DNA from: Rhodospirillales bacterium
GTDB taxonomy: Bacteria > Pseudomonadota > Alphaproteobacteria > Geminicoccales > Geminicoccaceae
Length of the DNA stretch: 7,182 nt
Direction: 5' to 3'
NCBI GenBank assembly: GCA_007131045.1
Contig: SLRI01000261.1
Span: forward strand, 1 to 7,182
The notes beneath the pieces were generated by a model. It worked only from the letters and a program-made list of their open reading frames with translations. It did no database searches and was not told where the DNA came from. Below, one piece after another: positions 1 through 6,245 of the stretch. Position numbers and translations under genes: made by a program. Numbering within the stretch: position 1 is the first letter of the stretch; each line of letters starts with the position of its first letter.

Positions 1-202
1 GGGCGCACAACTCCGTTCGATCGAAGCGGTTTGGCTTCAGCAACCGAAACCTACACGATAGCAACGGCTCATGTCGCGCCCGCCAGCCTCGGAATCGACG
101 CTGATGAATTTTTCAGGCTAGAAAGCGCGGGGAATTGCGGTCGTCGCCGATCTCCGCGCCCCAACTCGAAGGAGACGCGGTCGGCAGACCGCAGCGGGCG
201 GC
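1..202. other. Non-coding edge of the IS relic region
   Basis: I see no convincing gene here on either strand. The minus-strand frame that carries the IstB-like segment continues to a stop near base 113, but the residues after position 203 no longer resemble IstB. They fit neither the expected EWG..FGDP..A..LLDR block nor another family I know. Short plus-strand open frames have compositions typical of random high-GC DNA and no recognisable motif. The stretch is probably decayed mobile-element or breakpoint DNA. Confidence 0.4.
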
Positions 203-312
203 GAAGCCGCTGTTTGAAGTGAGTATCATGGCGCCCTTCTCGTAGCGGGCATTGACGCGCTGGAAGAAGAGGTTGGCGCCGCCGGGCGTGATGGGCAGAA
301 ATGCCAGGAGGC
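203..312 (-). pseudogene. IS21-family IstB-like ATPase fragment (transposition helper remnant)
   Basis: The minus strand encodes about 35 residues that match the C-terminal half of the AAA+ core of IstB, the ATPase helper of IS21-type transposases. The recognisable words are FLPITPGGANLFF, then a segment corresponding to the family's (L/R)V(N/S)xRYEKG, then AMILTSN and GF. In intact IstB these follow the Walker B DEIGYLP motif, and the TSN segment is the sensor region. Here the DEIGY residues are replaced by GLLA. The N-terminal domain and Walker A are absent, and the expected EWGEVFGDP block after TSN is missing. An intact IstB is roughly 250 residues, so this is a short relic with no function expected. 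It lies immediately downstream, in the same orientation, of an IS256-type fragment. The family call rests on motif memory, not an alignment. Confidence 0.7.
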
Positions 313-368
313 CTTTCGATCCGATTCCCGAAGGCAACAGGGCCAGCAGGTTTTGGAGGGATGTCGCC

Positions 369-598
369 GAAGCGCCGCCCAGAGAGGTCGGGGTGTTGCC
401 AGCGTTCGTGCTCCTGCTGCCAGATCGCCAGCATCGGCGGCCAGCAGGCTCGCCGATCCATGTCCGATGGACCCGCGGCCAAGAGACCGCGGCGGGGCGG
501 CGCACGGTCGATGCCGAGAGGCCCGGCTCATCGGGCCCCAGGTGAGACGTCAGCGCCTCGTCGAATTGGCCGGTGGAGACGCCCTTCAGGTAGAGCCA
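369..598 (-). pseudogene. IS256 (Mutator) family transposase fragment, frameshifted
   Basis: Read on the minus strand from 598, one frame gives WLYLKGVSTGQFDEAL followed by LGPDEPGLSAST. This matches the IS256/Mutator transposase region just before the first catalytic aspartate, commonly seen as PWLYLKGVSTGDF..AL..LLGPDAPGLSAST. The similarity then moves to another frame, where LAIWQQEHERWQHPDLSGRRF matches the next family segment (W..E...W..RDLSGRRYVY.WADG). The two parts are joined by roughly 20 unrelated residues and a frame change, and the homology stops before the WADG catalytic aspartate. Full-length members are about 400 residues; fewer than 60 recognisable residues survive. It is a dead fragment. 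The upstream N-terminal domain and the downstream DDE core are absent. Its 3' side is joined within about 60 bases to an IstB-like fragment of a different IS family. Confidence 0.72.
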
Positions 599-843
599 TG
601 AAAGGCCAGGAGGTCTTTTAGCCGATCGCCTGATGGGTAGATCACGAAGATCCCAGACCAGAAATCCCGATCAGAGAAGGCTCCCGGTGACCTTGCCATC
701 GAGCCTCGTCATCTCGACCTCGCGGCGTTCGCTGGCCGCGTTTGCGCTGAGTCCTCGCCTCCAGCGAGAAGGGGACCCAGTGCTCAACGCGGCTGCTGTC
801 GTGCCGCGCTCGCACGTGGCACGCTCGCCGAGCTTAGGCGCGC
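599..843. other. Intergenic region between IS relic and glycosyltransferase gene
   Basis: No intact gene is recognised here. On the minus strand, downstream of the glycosyltransferase stop, bases 800-805 and 818-823 form a perfect 6-base inverted repeat (CGTGCC/GGCACG) with a 12-base loop. There is no following T run, so it is only a weak terminator candidate. A second small inverted repeat (CTCGC/GCGAG) lies at 754-758 and 764-768. A 13-codon minus-strand ORF (712-671) begins MTRLDGKV, which resembles the N-terminus of short-chain dehydrogenases but stops at once; it may be a truncated gene end or chance. Confidence 0.35.
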
Positions 844-1899
844 TCACTTCGGCGGCAGTTCGGCGGCATTTGGCCGATTGCGTGCGCCGTATTCGGCAAA
901 GCTGATGCCGAGGAGGCCGGCGAGCGCGCCGGCGCCTCTGGCAGCGTCGCTGATCCCCTTGACCAGAGCGAGGCGACCCTTGAAGGGCGCGCTGGCCATG
1001 CTCGCGAGGCCGACAGCCAAGCGGCCGCAGCCGAGCAAGCCGCGCCGTGCGAGCCTGGCGGGCGACGGGTCGTGCAGGCGGTCGATTGCCGCCACGGTGG
1101 TCCCCATCCGGAAATAGCGGCGGGCGATCCAACTGATCGTCGTCCGGCTCGGCGGAATGGTCTCGAAAATCGTCGCATCGGCTGCCGCCACGGCTTTCAG
1201 GCCGGTGCCCAAGGCGCGGGCGAAGAAATGCTCGTCCTCGCCGCCGGTGTGATTGAAGGCCATCTCGAAGCGCCAGCCGGCGGCCCGCACCGCCTTCAGC
1301 GAGACCAGAACGTTGCCGGTATAGGGGTGACCGATCGGCTGGCCATCCGTGAACGGCCCGGTCTCGAAGAAGCGGCCAGGGATCGCCCAGGCCGGTGGTG
1401 GCTCGACGAAGGCGGGAACGACAGGGCCGCAGACGAAGTCCGCGTCGTGCGCGAGGGCGACCGCGAGCAGCGAATCGAGCCACTCGGGGACCGGCACCTC
1501 GTCGTCGTCGATCATCGCCAACCAGTCGGCCGTCGCCGGCGCTGCCGCCAATTGCGCGTTGCGGGCGTGCGCGAGGCCGCGCCGTGGCTCGTGGTGATAG
1601 ACGACCGGCCAGCGCAACAGCGCCCGGTAGCCATCGACGATGGGCGCGGCCTGCGGCGCGGCGGCATTGTCGACGATCACCACCGTGATCTCGGGTTCCG
1701 GGACCCGCTGGAAGGTCAACTTCGCCAAGCCCTCCATGAGGCGCCGCAGCCCGTCCGGGCGATCGACCGTAGGCGCGGCGATCGCCACCCGAAGCCGCGG
1801 TGCCGCCGACGGCACCTCCACGCTCTCGGGCATGGCCGCGCTGTTCGAGCGCGGACTCTCTGGTTCGTTCCGTGTCGCGTCGACGAGGTCGAGCATCAT
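844..1899 (-). CDS. Family 2 glycosyltransferase (ExoM-like)
   Basis: This is a 351-residue GT-A fold glycosyltransferase, expected to transfer a sugar from a nucleotide-sugar to a membrane-linked polysaccharide precursor on the cytoplasmic face. The GT2 domain starts near residue 35 with the first beta strand (LRVAIAAPT). It continues with the nucleotide-binding strand ITVVIVDN (71-78), the RRGLAHARN segment (106-113), and the metal/nucleotide-binding DDDE at 131-134, the DxD equivalent. GGEDEHFF (219-226) fits the acceptor-site ED motif that supplies the catalytic base. The C-terminal third is alanine/glycine-rich and probably membrane-associated. The start at 1899 was chosen because its ATG overlaps the upstream flippase stop (ATGA), implying translational coupling; the open frame extends further upstream but lies inside the flippase. 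No clear ribosome site precedes it. Donor and acceptor sugars cannot be predicted. The ExoM likeness is a family-level judgement. Confidence 0.92.
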   Translation of the reverse strand: MMLDLVDATRNEPESPRSNSAAMPESVEVPSAAPRLRVAIAAPTVDRPDGLRRLMEGLAKLTFQRVPEPEITVVIVDNAAAPQAAPIVDGYRALLRWPVVYHHEPRRGLAHARNAQLAAAPATADWLAMIDDDEVPVPEWLDSLLAVALAHDADFVCGPVVPAFVEPPPAWAIPGRFFETGPFTDGQPIGHPYTGNVLVSLKAVRAAGWRFEMAFNHTGGEDEHFFARALGTGLKAVAAADATIFETIPPSRTTISWIARRYFRMGTTVAAIDRLHDPSPARLARRGLLGCGRLAVGLASMASAPFKGRLALVKGISDAARGAGALAGLLGISFAEYGARNRPNAAELPPK

Positions 1900-3350
1900 G
1901 ACTGGGTCACCAATCGGCCATTCATTCGGCGCCTGAGGTCGGCGATCAGATTGCCGGCGAGCGTTCGGCTGCCGGCGGCGTCGATCGCGAGCAGCAGGCC
2001 GGCGAGCACACAACTCGCAGCAGCGGTGGCGCCGATCGCGACCAGCAGATCATCGGCCCGGGCGGCCAGGCCCAGGAGCGGTGCGCTCGCCGCGCAGGCA
2101 CCGAGGATCTTGAGCATGTCGACGGTCGGCCACGGCAAGGCCAGCCAGTAGCGCGTGGCGAGGAGGGTGACCGCGAGGACGAAGGTGAAGCTCGCGAGGG
2201 TGGCCAAGGCCGCGCCGAGCGCGCCGTAGAGCGGGATGAGCAGGAGGTTCAAGACGATGTTCAAGGCCGCCGCCGCGCTCACGATCGCGGCATTGGTGAG
2301 CGTCCGCTTGGCGAGGGTGAAGCAGTAGGAATAATAGTAGGAGGTGATGCCCTGCACGAGGGTCGCCGCGATGATCCAGGGAATCAGGGTGGCGGCCGCC
2401 AGGCGGAACTCCACGCCGAACAGAATACGGGCGATCAATGGCGCGGTCGCCGCCATGATCGTCGCTATCGGCAGTGCCGTGATCAGGATCAAGCGTGCCT
2501 GCTGCAGCAATTGCGCAGTCAGCTGGCTGTGGTCGTCGCGCTCGAAGCTGCGAAAGATCATCGGCGATACGGCGAGAAAGGCCGAGAGCATGACGATCTG
2601 CAGGCTGCGCTGCGCCAGATCGTAGGGTGCGGCATAGCTCCCCGCCGCGTCGACGCCGATCAACAGGGCCAAGAGATAGCGGTCGGAGACACCGATCACC
2701 GAGGCTGCCATGCCGACCACGCCGAGCGGCAGGCCGAACGCGGCCATGCGCTTGACCGCACCGAAATCGAAGCGCTGGTCGAGCAGCCGATGCCGCCAGC
2801 GCCACGCCAGATAGAGCGCCGGCAGGGCATGCGCGACCAGGACACCGACCAGGAGACCCGGCGCGCCGTAGCCGGCGAAAAGCAGCAGCGAGCCGAGCAC
2901 GACCCCACCCGCGGCGCGGGCCGCGAGCATCAGCGCGTAGGTGGTCGGCCGCTGGCGGGCATGCACCACCGCGAGCGAGATCTCGAGCGCGGCATAGGTG
3001 ATCGCCATCGCCACCGCGAACAGCAGCATTTCGGTCGAGACCGGCACCAGGTCCAGCAGCACCGCGATCGCGGCACCGCCGACCAGCAGCACGGTGACCA
3101 GGGCGAAGCCGGCAAGCGACGCGCCGAGCGCCATCGGGCGGGCGCCGTCCTCGGCCGGCAGGAACCGCAACAGCGCGCTCTGGATCCAGTGGAAGCAGAC
3201 CGCGAAGATGGTGAACCCGGCGCCCATCACGAGGGTGAACACCCCATAGATCTCAGGCGTCGCGAGCCGCGTGTAGACGGCGACGGCCAAGAGGCCGCAG
3301 ACGGCGGCCAGCACCCGGGCCGCGAAATAGATGCCGGCGGTCTTGATCAT
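1896..3350 (-). CDS. Wzx-type polysaccharide flippase (MOP superfamily)
   Basis: This 484-residue integral membrane protein is almost wholly hydrophobic, with roughly 12-14 predicted membrane spans. It resembles Wzx/RfbX O-antigen and exopolysaccharide repeat-unit translocases, which move undecaprenyl-linked oligosaccharide from the cytoplasmic to the periplasmic leaflet. Family-like segments are YTRLATPEIYGVFTL (26-40), SDRYLLALLIG with the following G.Y..PYDLA (222-246), and LNIVLNLLLIP.YGALGAAL (363-382). The length is normal for the family. The ATG at 3350 is followed by a sensible first helix (MIKTAGIYFAARVLAA) but lacks a clear Shine-Dalgarno sequence. Instead it overlaps the stop of a possible 18-codon ORF. 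The 3' end overlaps the glycosyltransferase start by four bases. With the Wzy-like gene upstream, this supports a Wzx/Wzy-dependent surface polysaccharide pathway. The substrate is unknown. Confidence 0.9.
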   Translation of the reverse strand: MIKTAGIYFAARVLAAVCGLLAVAVYTRLATPEIYGVFTLVMGAGFTIFAVCFHWIQSALLRFLPAEDGARPMALGASLAGFALVTVLLVGGAAIAVLLDLVPVSTEMLLFAVAMAITYAALEISLAVVHARQRPTTYALMLAARAAGGVVLGSLLLFAGYGAPGLLVGVLVAHALPALYLAWRWRHRLLDQRFDFGAVKRMAAFGLPLGVVGMAASVIGVSDRYLLALLIGVDAAGSYAAPYDLAQRSLQIVMLSAFLAVSPMIFRSFERDDHSQLTAQLLQQARLILITALPIATIMAATAPLIARILFGVEFRLAAATLIPWIIAATLVQGITSYYYSYCFTLAKRTLTNAAIVSAAAALNIVLNLLLIPLYGALGAALATLASFTFVLAVTLLATRYWLALPWPTVDMLKILGACAASAPLLGLAARADDLLVAIGATAAASCVLAGLLLAIDAAGSRTLAGNLIADLRRRMNGRLVTQS

Positions 3351-3403
3351 CGGCGGTGCCGTGGGGCGGCTACCGGCGATGGAAGAAGGGTCGGACGGAT
3401 CAT
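3347..3403 (-). CDS. Possible 18-codon leader ORF coupled to flippase
   Basis: A short ORF encodes MIRPTLLPSPVAAPRHRR. Its ATG at 3403 is preceded by AGGA (3413-3410) at a six-base spacing, a better ribosome site than the flippase itself has. Its TGA stop overlaps the flippase ATG as ATGA, the same arrangement seen between the flippase and the glycosyltransferase. If translated, it could deliver ribosomes to the flippase start. The peptide has no recognised family, and at this length an ORF can easily arise by chance in high-GC DNA. The same bases include TATGAT (3404-3399), which could instead be read as a -10 element, although no matching -35 is visible. Confidence 0.3.
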   Translation of the reverse strand: MIRPTLLPSPVAAPRHRR

Positions 3404-3501
3404 ACCTTGTCCTATGAAAAACGGCGGCGGGATGTCGGCTGCGGGCAGCGACCGGGGATGAAGCGGCGAGGCGGGCGACATCTCGGTCTCGAGCATCGGT
3501 T

Positions 3502-4785
3502 TCAACTGGGCTCGTCCTTCGCCCGCAGGCTGAAGACCACTGATTTCGAGGTCGCGACCACGATCGCCACGAACAGCAGCCAGAGAAAATCGTTGGGCTG
3601 AAGCAGCGACGATTCGGTGATGTTGCGCAACGCGAAGCAGACGAGGAAGACGACAGCGAACGGGGCGGTCGGCGACCCGGTCTCGCGGATCGCTGCGACC
3701 GTGCCCTTGGCCAGGGTGGTCAGATAGACGATGACGGTGAGCCCGACGGTCAGCGCACCGCCGGCAATCCAGAGCTCGACCACGCCATTGTGCGAATAGA
3801 AGGGGGTGTAATGCAGCCGTGCCTGGATCTGGCTGAACCAGGGAAAGCCGGGCTGCCAAAAGGAACCGAAGCCGTAGCCCAGCCAGAACCGGTCCATGAT
3901 GTACGGCCAGACCAAGAACCAGATGTCGGTGCGACCGTGCACCGTCGCATCCTTTTCCAGGCTGTCGAGCAGCAGGCTGACCATGTCCTGCTGCGCCAGC
4001 AGTAGCGCCATGAACGGCAAGCAGATCAGGACTGCGAGGATCGCCGTCAGGGTCAGGCCCGGGGCGCGGCGCCAGAAGTGAAAGCCGCAGGCGAGCAGCA
4101 GCCCAACGATCGCGACCACCAGCGACGTCGCCGATTTCGAGCCGACCAGCAGCACCGCGGCCAACGCGAAGGCGCCGACGAAGGCGAGCCGCAGCAGGCC
4201 GGTCGCACTGGCGATGGCATAGAACAGGATCAGCATCGCGACGCCGGTCGCCGCACCCAGGCCGTTCTTGTGCATGAAGGCGCCGGTCCAGGTGCCGCCC
4301 CAGGCCGCGGTCTGGTCGATGCCCATCGACGGCACGGCGAAGATCAGCACGAGGCTCAACAGCAGGTTCAAGCTGACGCCGATGGCGAGCAGGCGAACGA
4401 TGGCGTCGCGGTCGTAGTGCCAGCCGATGAACAGGCCGAAGGCGCTGGTGCCGACGAGCATCAGGGTGCGAAACTGGGTCATGCCGCGATCGACGGTCCA
4501 GAGCATCGAGGCGAGCGGCACGAGCAGCAGAATGGTCAGCAACGGGTTGCGCAGGAGGGCCTTCGGCACGGCACCGCTGAGCACCGCCATCAGCATGCCG
4601 GCGGCGTAGCAGGCCATGTAGCCGTAGCCGATGAACGCCTCCCGCGGGCCGCCACGCAGGCTGGCCTCCAAAATGTTCGTACCGAAGATCACGACCCCGA
4701 AGAGGACGACCAGATCGGCCACCGGCAGGCGCAGGCTCGCCTTGTCGGGCTGCGTCGCCAGCAGAGAATCGGTTGCGAGGGCCAC
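3502..4785 (-). CDS. O-antigen ligase/polymerase family membrane protein (Wzy/ExoQ-like)
   Basis: This 427-residue polytopic membrane protein belongs to the O-antigen ligase / Wzy_C group, which polymerises lipid-linked repeat units or ligates glycan on the periplasmic side. Most of the chain is membrane-spanning, with about 10-12 segments. Visible family features are HKNGLG (172-177) and GSKSATSL (215-222), both typical of ExoQ-like proteins. A large periplasmic loop carries GRTDIW (284-289), GYGFGSFW (303-310) and SHNGVVELW (331-339), the last containing the conserved His-Asn of the Wzy_C motif. The start is GTG at 4785, chosen because GGAGG lies just upstream at 4794-4790; the next residues are polar before the first membrane span near residue 22. 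It is the first gene of the minus-strand block and lies about 150 bases before the flippase. Sequence alone does not separate polymerase from ligase; the ExoQ-like motifs and the adjacent flippase favour polymerase. Confidence 0.9.
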   Translation of the reverse strand: MALATDSLLATQPDKASLRLPVADLVVLFGVVIFGTNILEASLRGGPREAFIGYGYMACYAAGMLMAVLSGAVPKALLRNPLLTILLLVPLASMLWTVDRGMTQFRTLMLVGTSAFGLFIGWHYDRDAIVRLLAIGVSLNLLLSLVLIFAVPSMGIDQTAAWGGTWTGAFMHKNGLGAATGVAMLILFYAIASATGLLRLAFVGAFALAAVLLVGSKSATSLVVAIVGLLLACGFHFWRRAPGLTLTAILAVLICLPFMALLLAQQDMVSLLLDSLEKDATVHGRTDIWFLVWPYIMDRFWLGYGFGSFWQPGFPWFSQIQARLHYTPFYSHNGVVELWIAGGALTVGLTVIVYLTTLAKGTVAAIRETGSPTAPFAVVFLVCFALRNITESSLLQPNDFLWLLFVAIVVATSKSVVFSLRAKDEPS

Positions 4786-4789
4786 GCCA

Positions 4790-4794
4790 CCTCC
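4790..4794 (-). promoter_or_regulatory. Ribosome binding site for the Wzy/ExoQ-like gene
   Basis: GGAGG on the minus strand ends four bases before the GTG at 4785. This is a strong Shine-Dalgarno core, although the spacing is slightly short. It decides the GTG start over downstream alternatives. Confidence 0.6.
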
Positions 4795-4911
4795 GGCAGC
4801 ACGAGTTGAAAAGCACCGGGTTCGGCACGCCGTCGGCGCCGAAACGCGACGGCGCGCGCCGGCCGCGGTTCGAGTCGAACCCCGACACCCGGTCGCGATC
4901 AGCGCCCTCGT

Positions 4912-4940
4912 TGGATACGCGCAGCCCGCATGTTCTTCAA
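4912..4940 (-). promoter_or_regulatory. Weak sigma70-like promoter candidate for the polysaccharide block
   Basis: On the minus strand, TTGAAG (4940-4935) and TATCCA (4917-4912) are separated by exactly 17 bases. They match four and three of the six consensus positions respectively. This would leave a leader of about 120 bases before the GTG at 4785. The match is modest and such pairs occur by chance. Confidence 0.2.
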
Positions 4941-5019
4941 TCGTTCCAGCCCGCCCATCAGCCTATGGTACGCACCGTCTTAACCATTCGAGGGTCGATG
5001 CCGGGCGCTCGTTCGTGCT

Positions 5020-5041
5020 CCGCCAGCCGCGACCCTGGCGG
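5020..5041 (+). repeat. Inverted repeat in oxidoreductase leader
   Basis: CCGCCAG (5020-5026) and CTGGCGG (5035-5041) are perfect inverted 7-mers around an 8-base centre. The element could be an RNA hairpin or a binding site for a dimeric regulator. No T run follows, so it is not an obvious terminator. Confidence 0.35.
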
Positions 5042-5081
5042 GTCCGCCGGCTTCGGCCTCGCCCTGGTCAACCCGTTCGAT

Positions 5082-5096
5082 GGGGCGTAAAGCCCC
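5082..5096 (+). repeat. Small GC hairpin upstream of oxidoreductase start
   Basis: GGGGC (5082-5086) and GCCCC (5092-5096) form a perfect 5-base stem with a GTAAA loop. It ends about 32 bases before the ATG at 5129. It may be a leader hairpin; no role is evident, and short stems are common in GC-rich DNA. Confidence 0.25.
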
Positions 5097-5128
5097 GCCA
5101 CTCGACCGCGATCAGGGACGCCATCGCC

Positions 5129-6169
5129 ATGCGCTTTGCTGTCATCGGCTCCGGCATGATGGGCCAGGAGCACATCCGTAACCTGCAGCTGCTGCCCGAC
5201 GCCCGGATCGTGGCCCTGGCCGATCCGGACGCGGCGATGCGTGAGGCCGCGGCGGCCCTCGTCGGCGGCGCCGTCGCGGTCCATGCGGACTACCGGGAGT
5301 TGCTGCGGAGCGGCGGCGTCGACGCGCTGGTGATCGCCACGCCCAATCACACCCACCACGCCGTGCTGCTCGATGCCCTGGCGACGGAGCTACCGATCCT
5401 TGTGGAGAAGCCGCTCTGCACCACCGTTGCCGACTGCGACGCCTTGATCGAGCGAGCGAGGGGGCGCCGGGCCCCGGTCTGGGTCGCCATGGAATACCGC
5501 TACATGCCGCCGGTCGCGCGGCTGATCGAGGCGGTCCGGGACGGCACCATCGGCACCTTGCGGATGCTGGCGATCCGCGAGCATCGCTTCCCTTTCCTGG
5601 CGAAGGTCGGCGACTGGAACCGCTTCGCCGCCCATACCGGCGGCACCATGGTCGAGAAATGCTGTCATTTCTTCGACCTCATGCGGCTGATCACCGGCGC
5701 CGAGCCGGTCCGGCTCTACGCCTCGGGCGGCCAGGACGTGAACCATCTCGACGAGCGCTACCAAGGTCGCCAGCCGGACATCGTCGACAACGCCTATGTC
5801 GTCGTCGATTTCGCCAACGGGGTCAGGGCGATGCTCGATCTCTGCATGTTCGCGGAAGCCTCGAGGGACCAGGAGGAGATCGCGGCGGTCGGTGATCGGG
5901 GCAAGGTCGAATGCGGCGTGCCGTCGTCGCGGCTCATCGTCGGCCGCCGCGCGCCGCTCGAGCTCTCGAGCGAGATCGTCCCGGTCGACCAGGCGCTGCT
6001 CGCCGCCGGCCACCACCACGGCTCGACCTTCTTCCAGCACCGGGCCTTCGCCGCCTGCATCGCCGACGGCACCCCGCCCGAGGTCGGCCTCGAGGACGGT
6101 CGGGCGGCGGTCGCGATGGGCGTGGCGGCCGAACGGTCGATCCGCGAGCGGCAGCCGATCGCACTTTGA
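5129..6169 (+). CDS. Gfo/Idh/MocA family NAD(P)-dependent oxidoreductase
   Basis: This is a 346-residue two-domain oxidoreductase of normal family length, expected to be cytoplasmic and to oxidise or reduce a sugar, inositol or nucleotide-sugar. The N-terminal Rossmann fold carries GSGMMG (7-12), the GxGxxG dinucleotide motif. The acidic residue after strand two is in ALADPD (29-34), and TPNHTHH (71-77) and EKPL (93-96) follow; the EKP lysine is the usual catalytic one. The C-terminal domain has GGTMVEKCCHFFD (171-183) with His180 and Asp183. At the position of the usual catalytic Asp, four residues before the His, this protein has Glu176. The ATG at 5129 was chosen because it begins directly at the Rossmann strand and follows an AGGGA at a plausible distance; the frame is open far upstream but is not protein-like there. 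It diverges from the polysaccharide block, so a sugar-modifying role is possible but unproven. Confidence 0.92.
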   Translation: MRFAVIGSGMMGQEHIRNLQLLPDARIVALADPDAAMREAAAALVGGAVAVHADYRELLRSGGVDALVIATPNHTHHAVLLDALATELPILVEKPLCTTVADCDALIERARGRRAPVWVAMEYRYMPPVARLIEAVRDGTIGTLRMLAIREHRFPFLAKVGDWNRFAAHTGGTMVEKCCHFFDLMRLITGAEPVRLYASGGQDVNHLDERYQGRQPDIVDNAYVVVDFANGVRAMLDLCMFAEASRDQEEIAAVGDRGKVECGVPSSRLIVGRRAPLELSSEIVPVDQALLAAGHHHGSTFFQHRAFAACIADGTPPEVGLEDGRAAVAMGVAAERSIRERQPIAL

Positions 6170-6233
6170 GACCGCGCATGATTGCAGCCTCGAGACCGAT
6201 GCCGCCATAGTCGTTCCGCTCTAACGACCAATC

Positions 6234-6241
6234 GGGGAGGG
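6234..6241 (+). promoter_or_regulatory. Ribosome binding site for DUF2270 gene
   Basis: GGGGAGGG lies immediately upstream of the ATG at 6246, with GGAG about six bases from the start. It is a strong Shine-Dalgarno sequence and fixes this start codon. Confidence 0.6.
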
Positions 6242-6245
6242 ACGC

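Larger units (their letters stand above)
4786..5128. other. Divergent intergenic region
   Basis: This stretch of about 340 bases separates the minus-strand polysaccharide block from the plus-strand oxidoreductase. I see no gene in it: the open frame running in from upstream of the oxidoreductase has no recognisable protein character. It should hold the promoters for both directions. It contains a weak sigma70-like candidate on the minus strand (4912-4940), a TTAACCAT word at 4980-4987, and two perfect inverted repeats in the oxidoreductase leader (5020-5041 and 5082-5096). Confidence 0.5.

Noticed and set aside
1072..2151. Plus-strand open frame of 359 codons
   Set aside because: It is antisense to the glycosyltransferase and flippase end; its Arg/Asp/Gly-rich composition has no motif, while the minus frame has clear GT2 motifs.
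3399..3404. TATGAT on the minus strand as a -10 promoter element before the flippase
   Set aside because: No -35-like hexamer occurs at 16-18 bases upstream, which is GC-only sequence. The bases also coincide with the start codon of the mini-ORF.
2511..3461. Long plus-strand open frame of 316 codons
   Set aside because: It lies antisense to the flippase, is rich in Arg, Asp, Gln and His as expected for a shadow of hydrophobic codons in high-GC DNA, and has no domain-like pattern.
4078..4809. Plus-strand open frame of 243 codons
   Set aside because: It is the antisense shadow of the Wzy/ExoQ-like gene, with low-complexity polar composition and no family resemblance.
3347..4888. Minus-strand 513-codon frame overlapping the Wzy/ExoQ-like gene
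   Set aside because: It is an out-of-frame shadow rich in Arg and Pro with no membrane pattern. Only its last 18 codons are considered, as a possible leader ORF.
4980..4987. TTAACCAT, resembling a CtrA half-site
   Set aside because: Only one half-site is present with no second TTAA at the required spacing, so regulation by CtrA is not supported.
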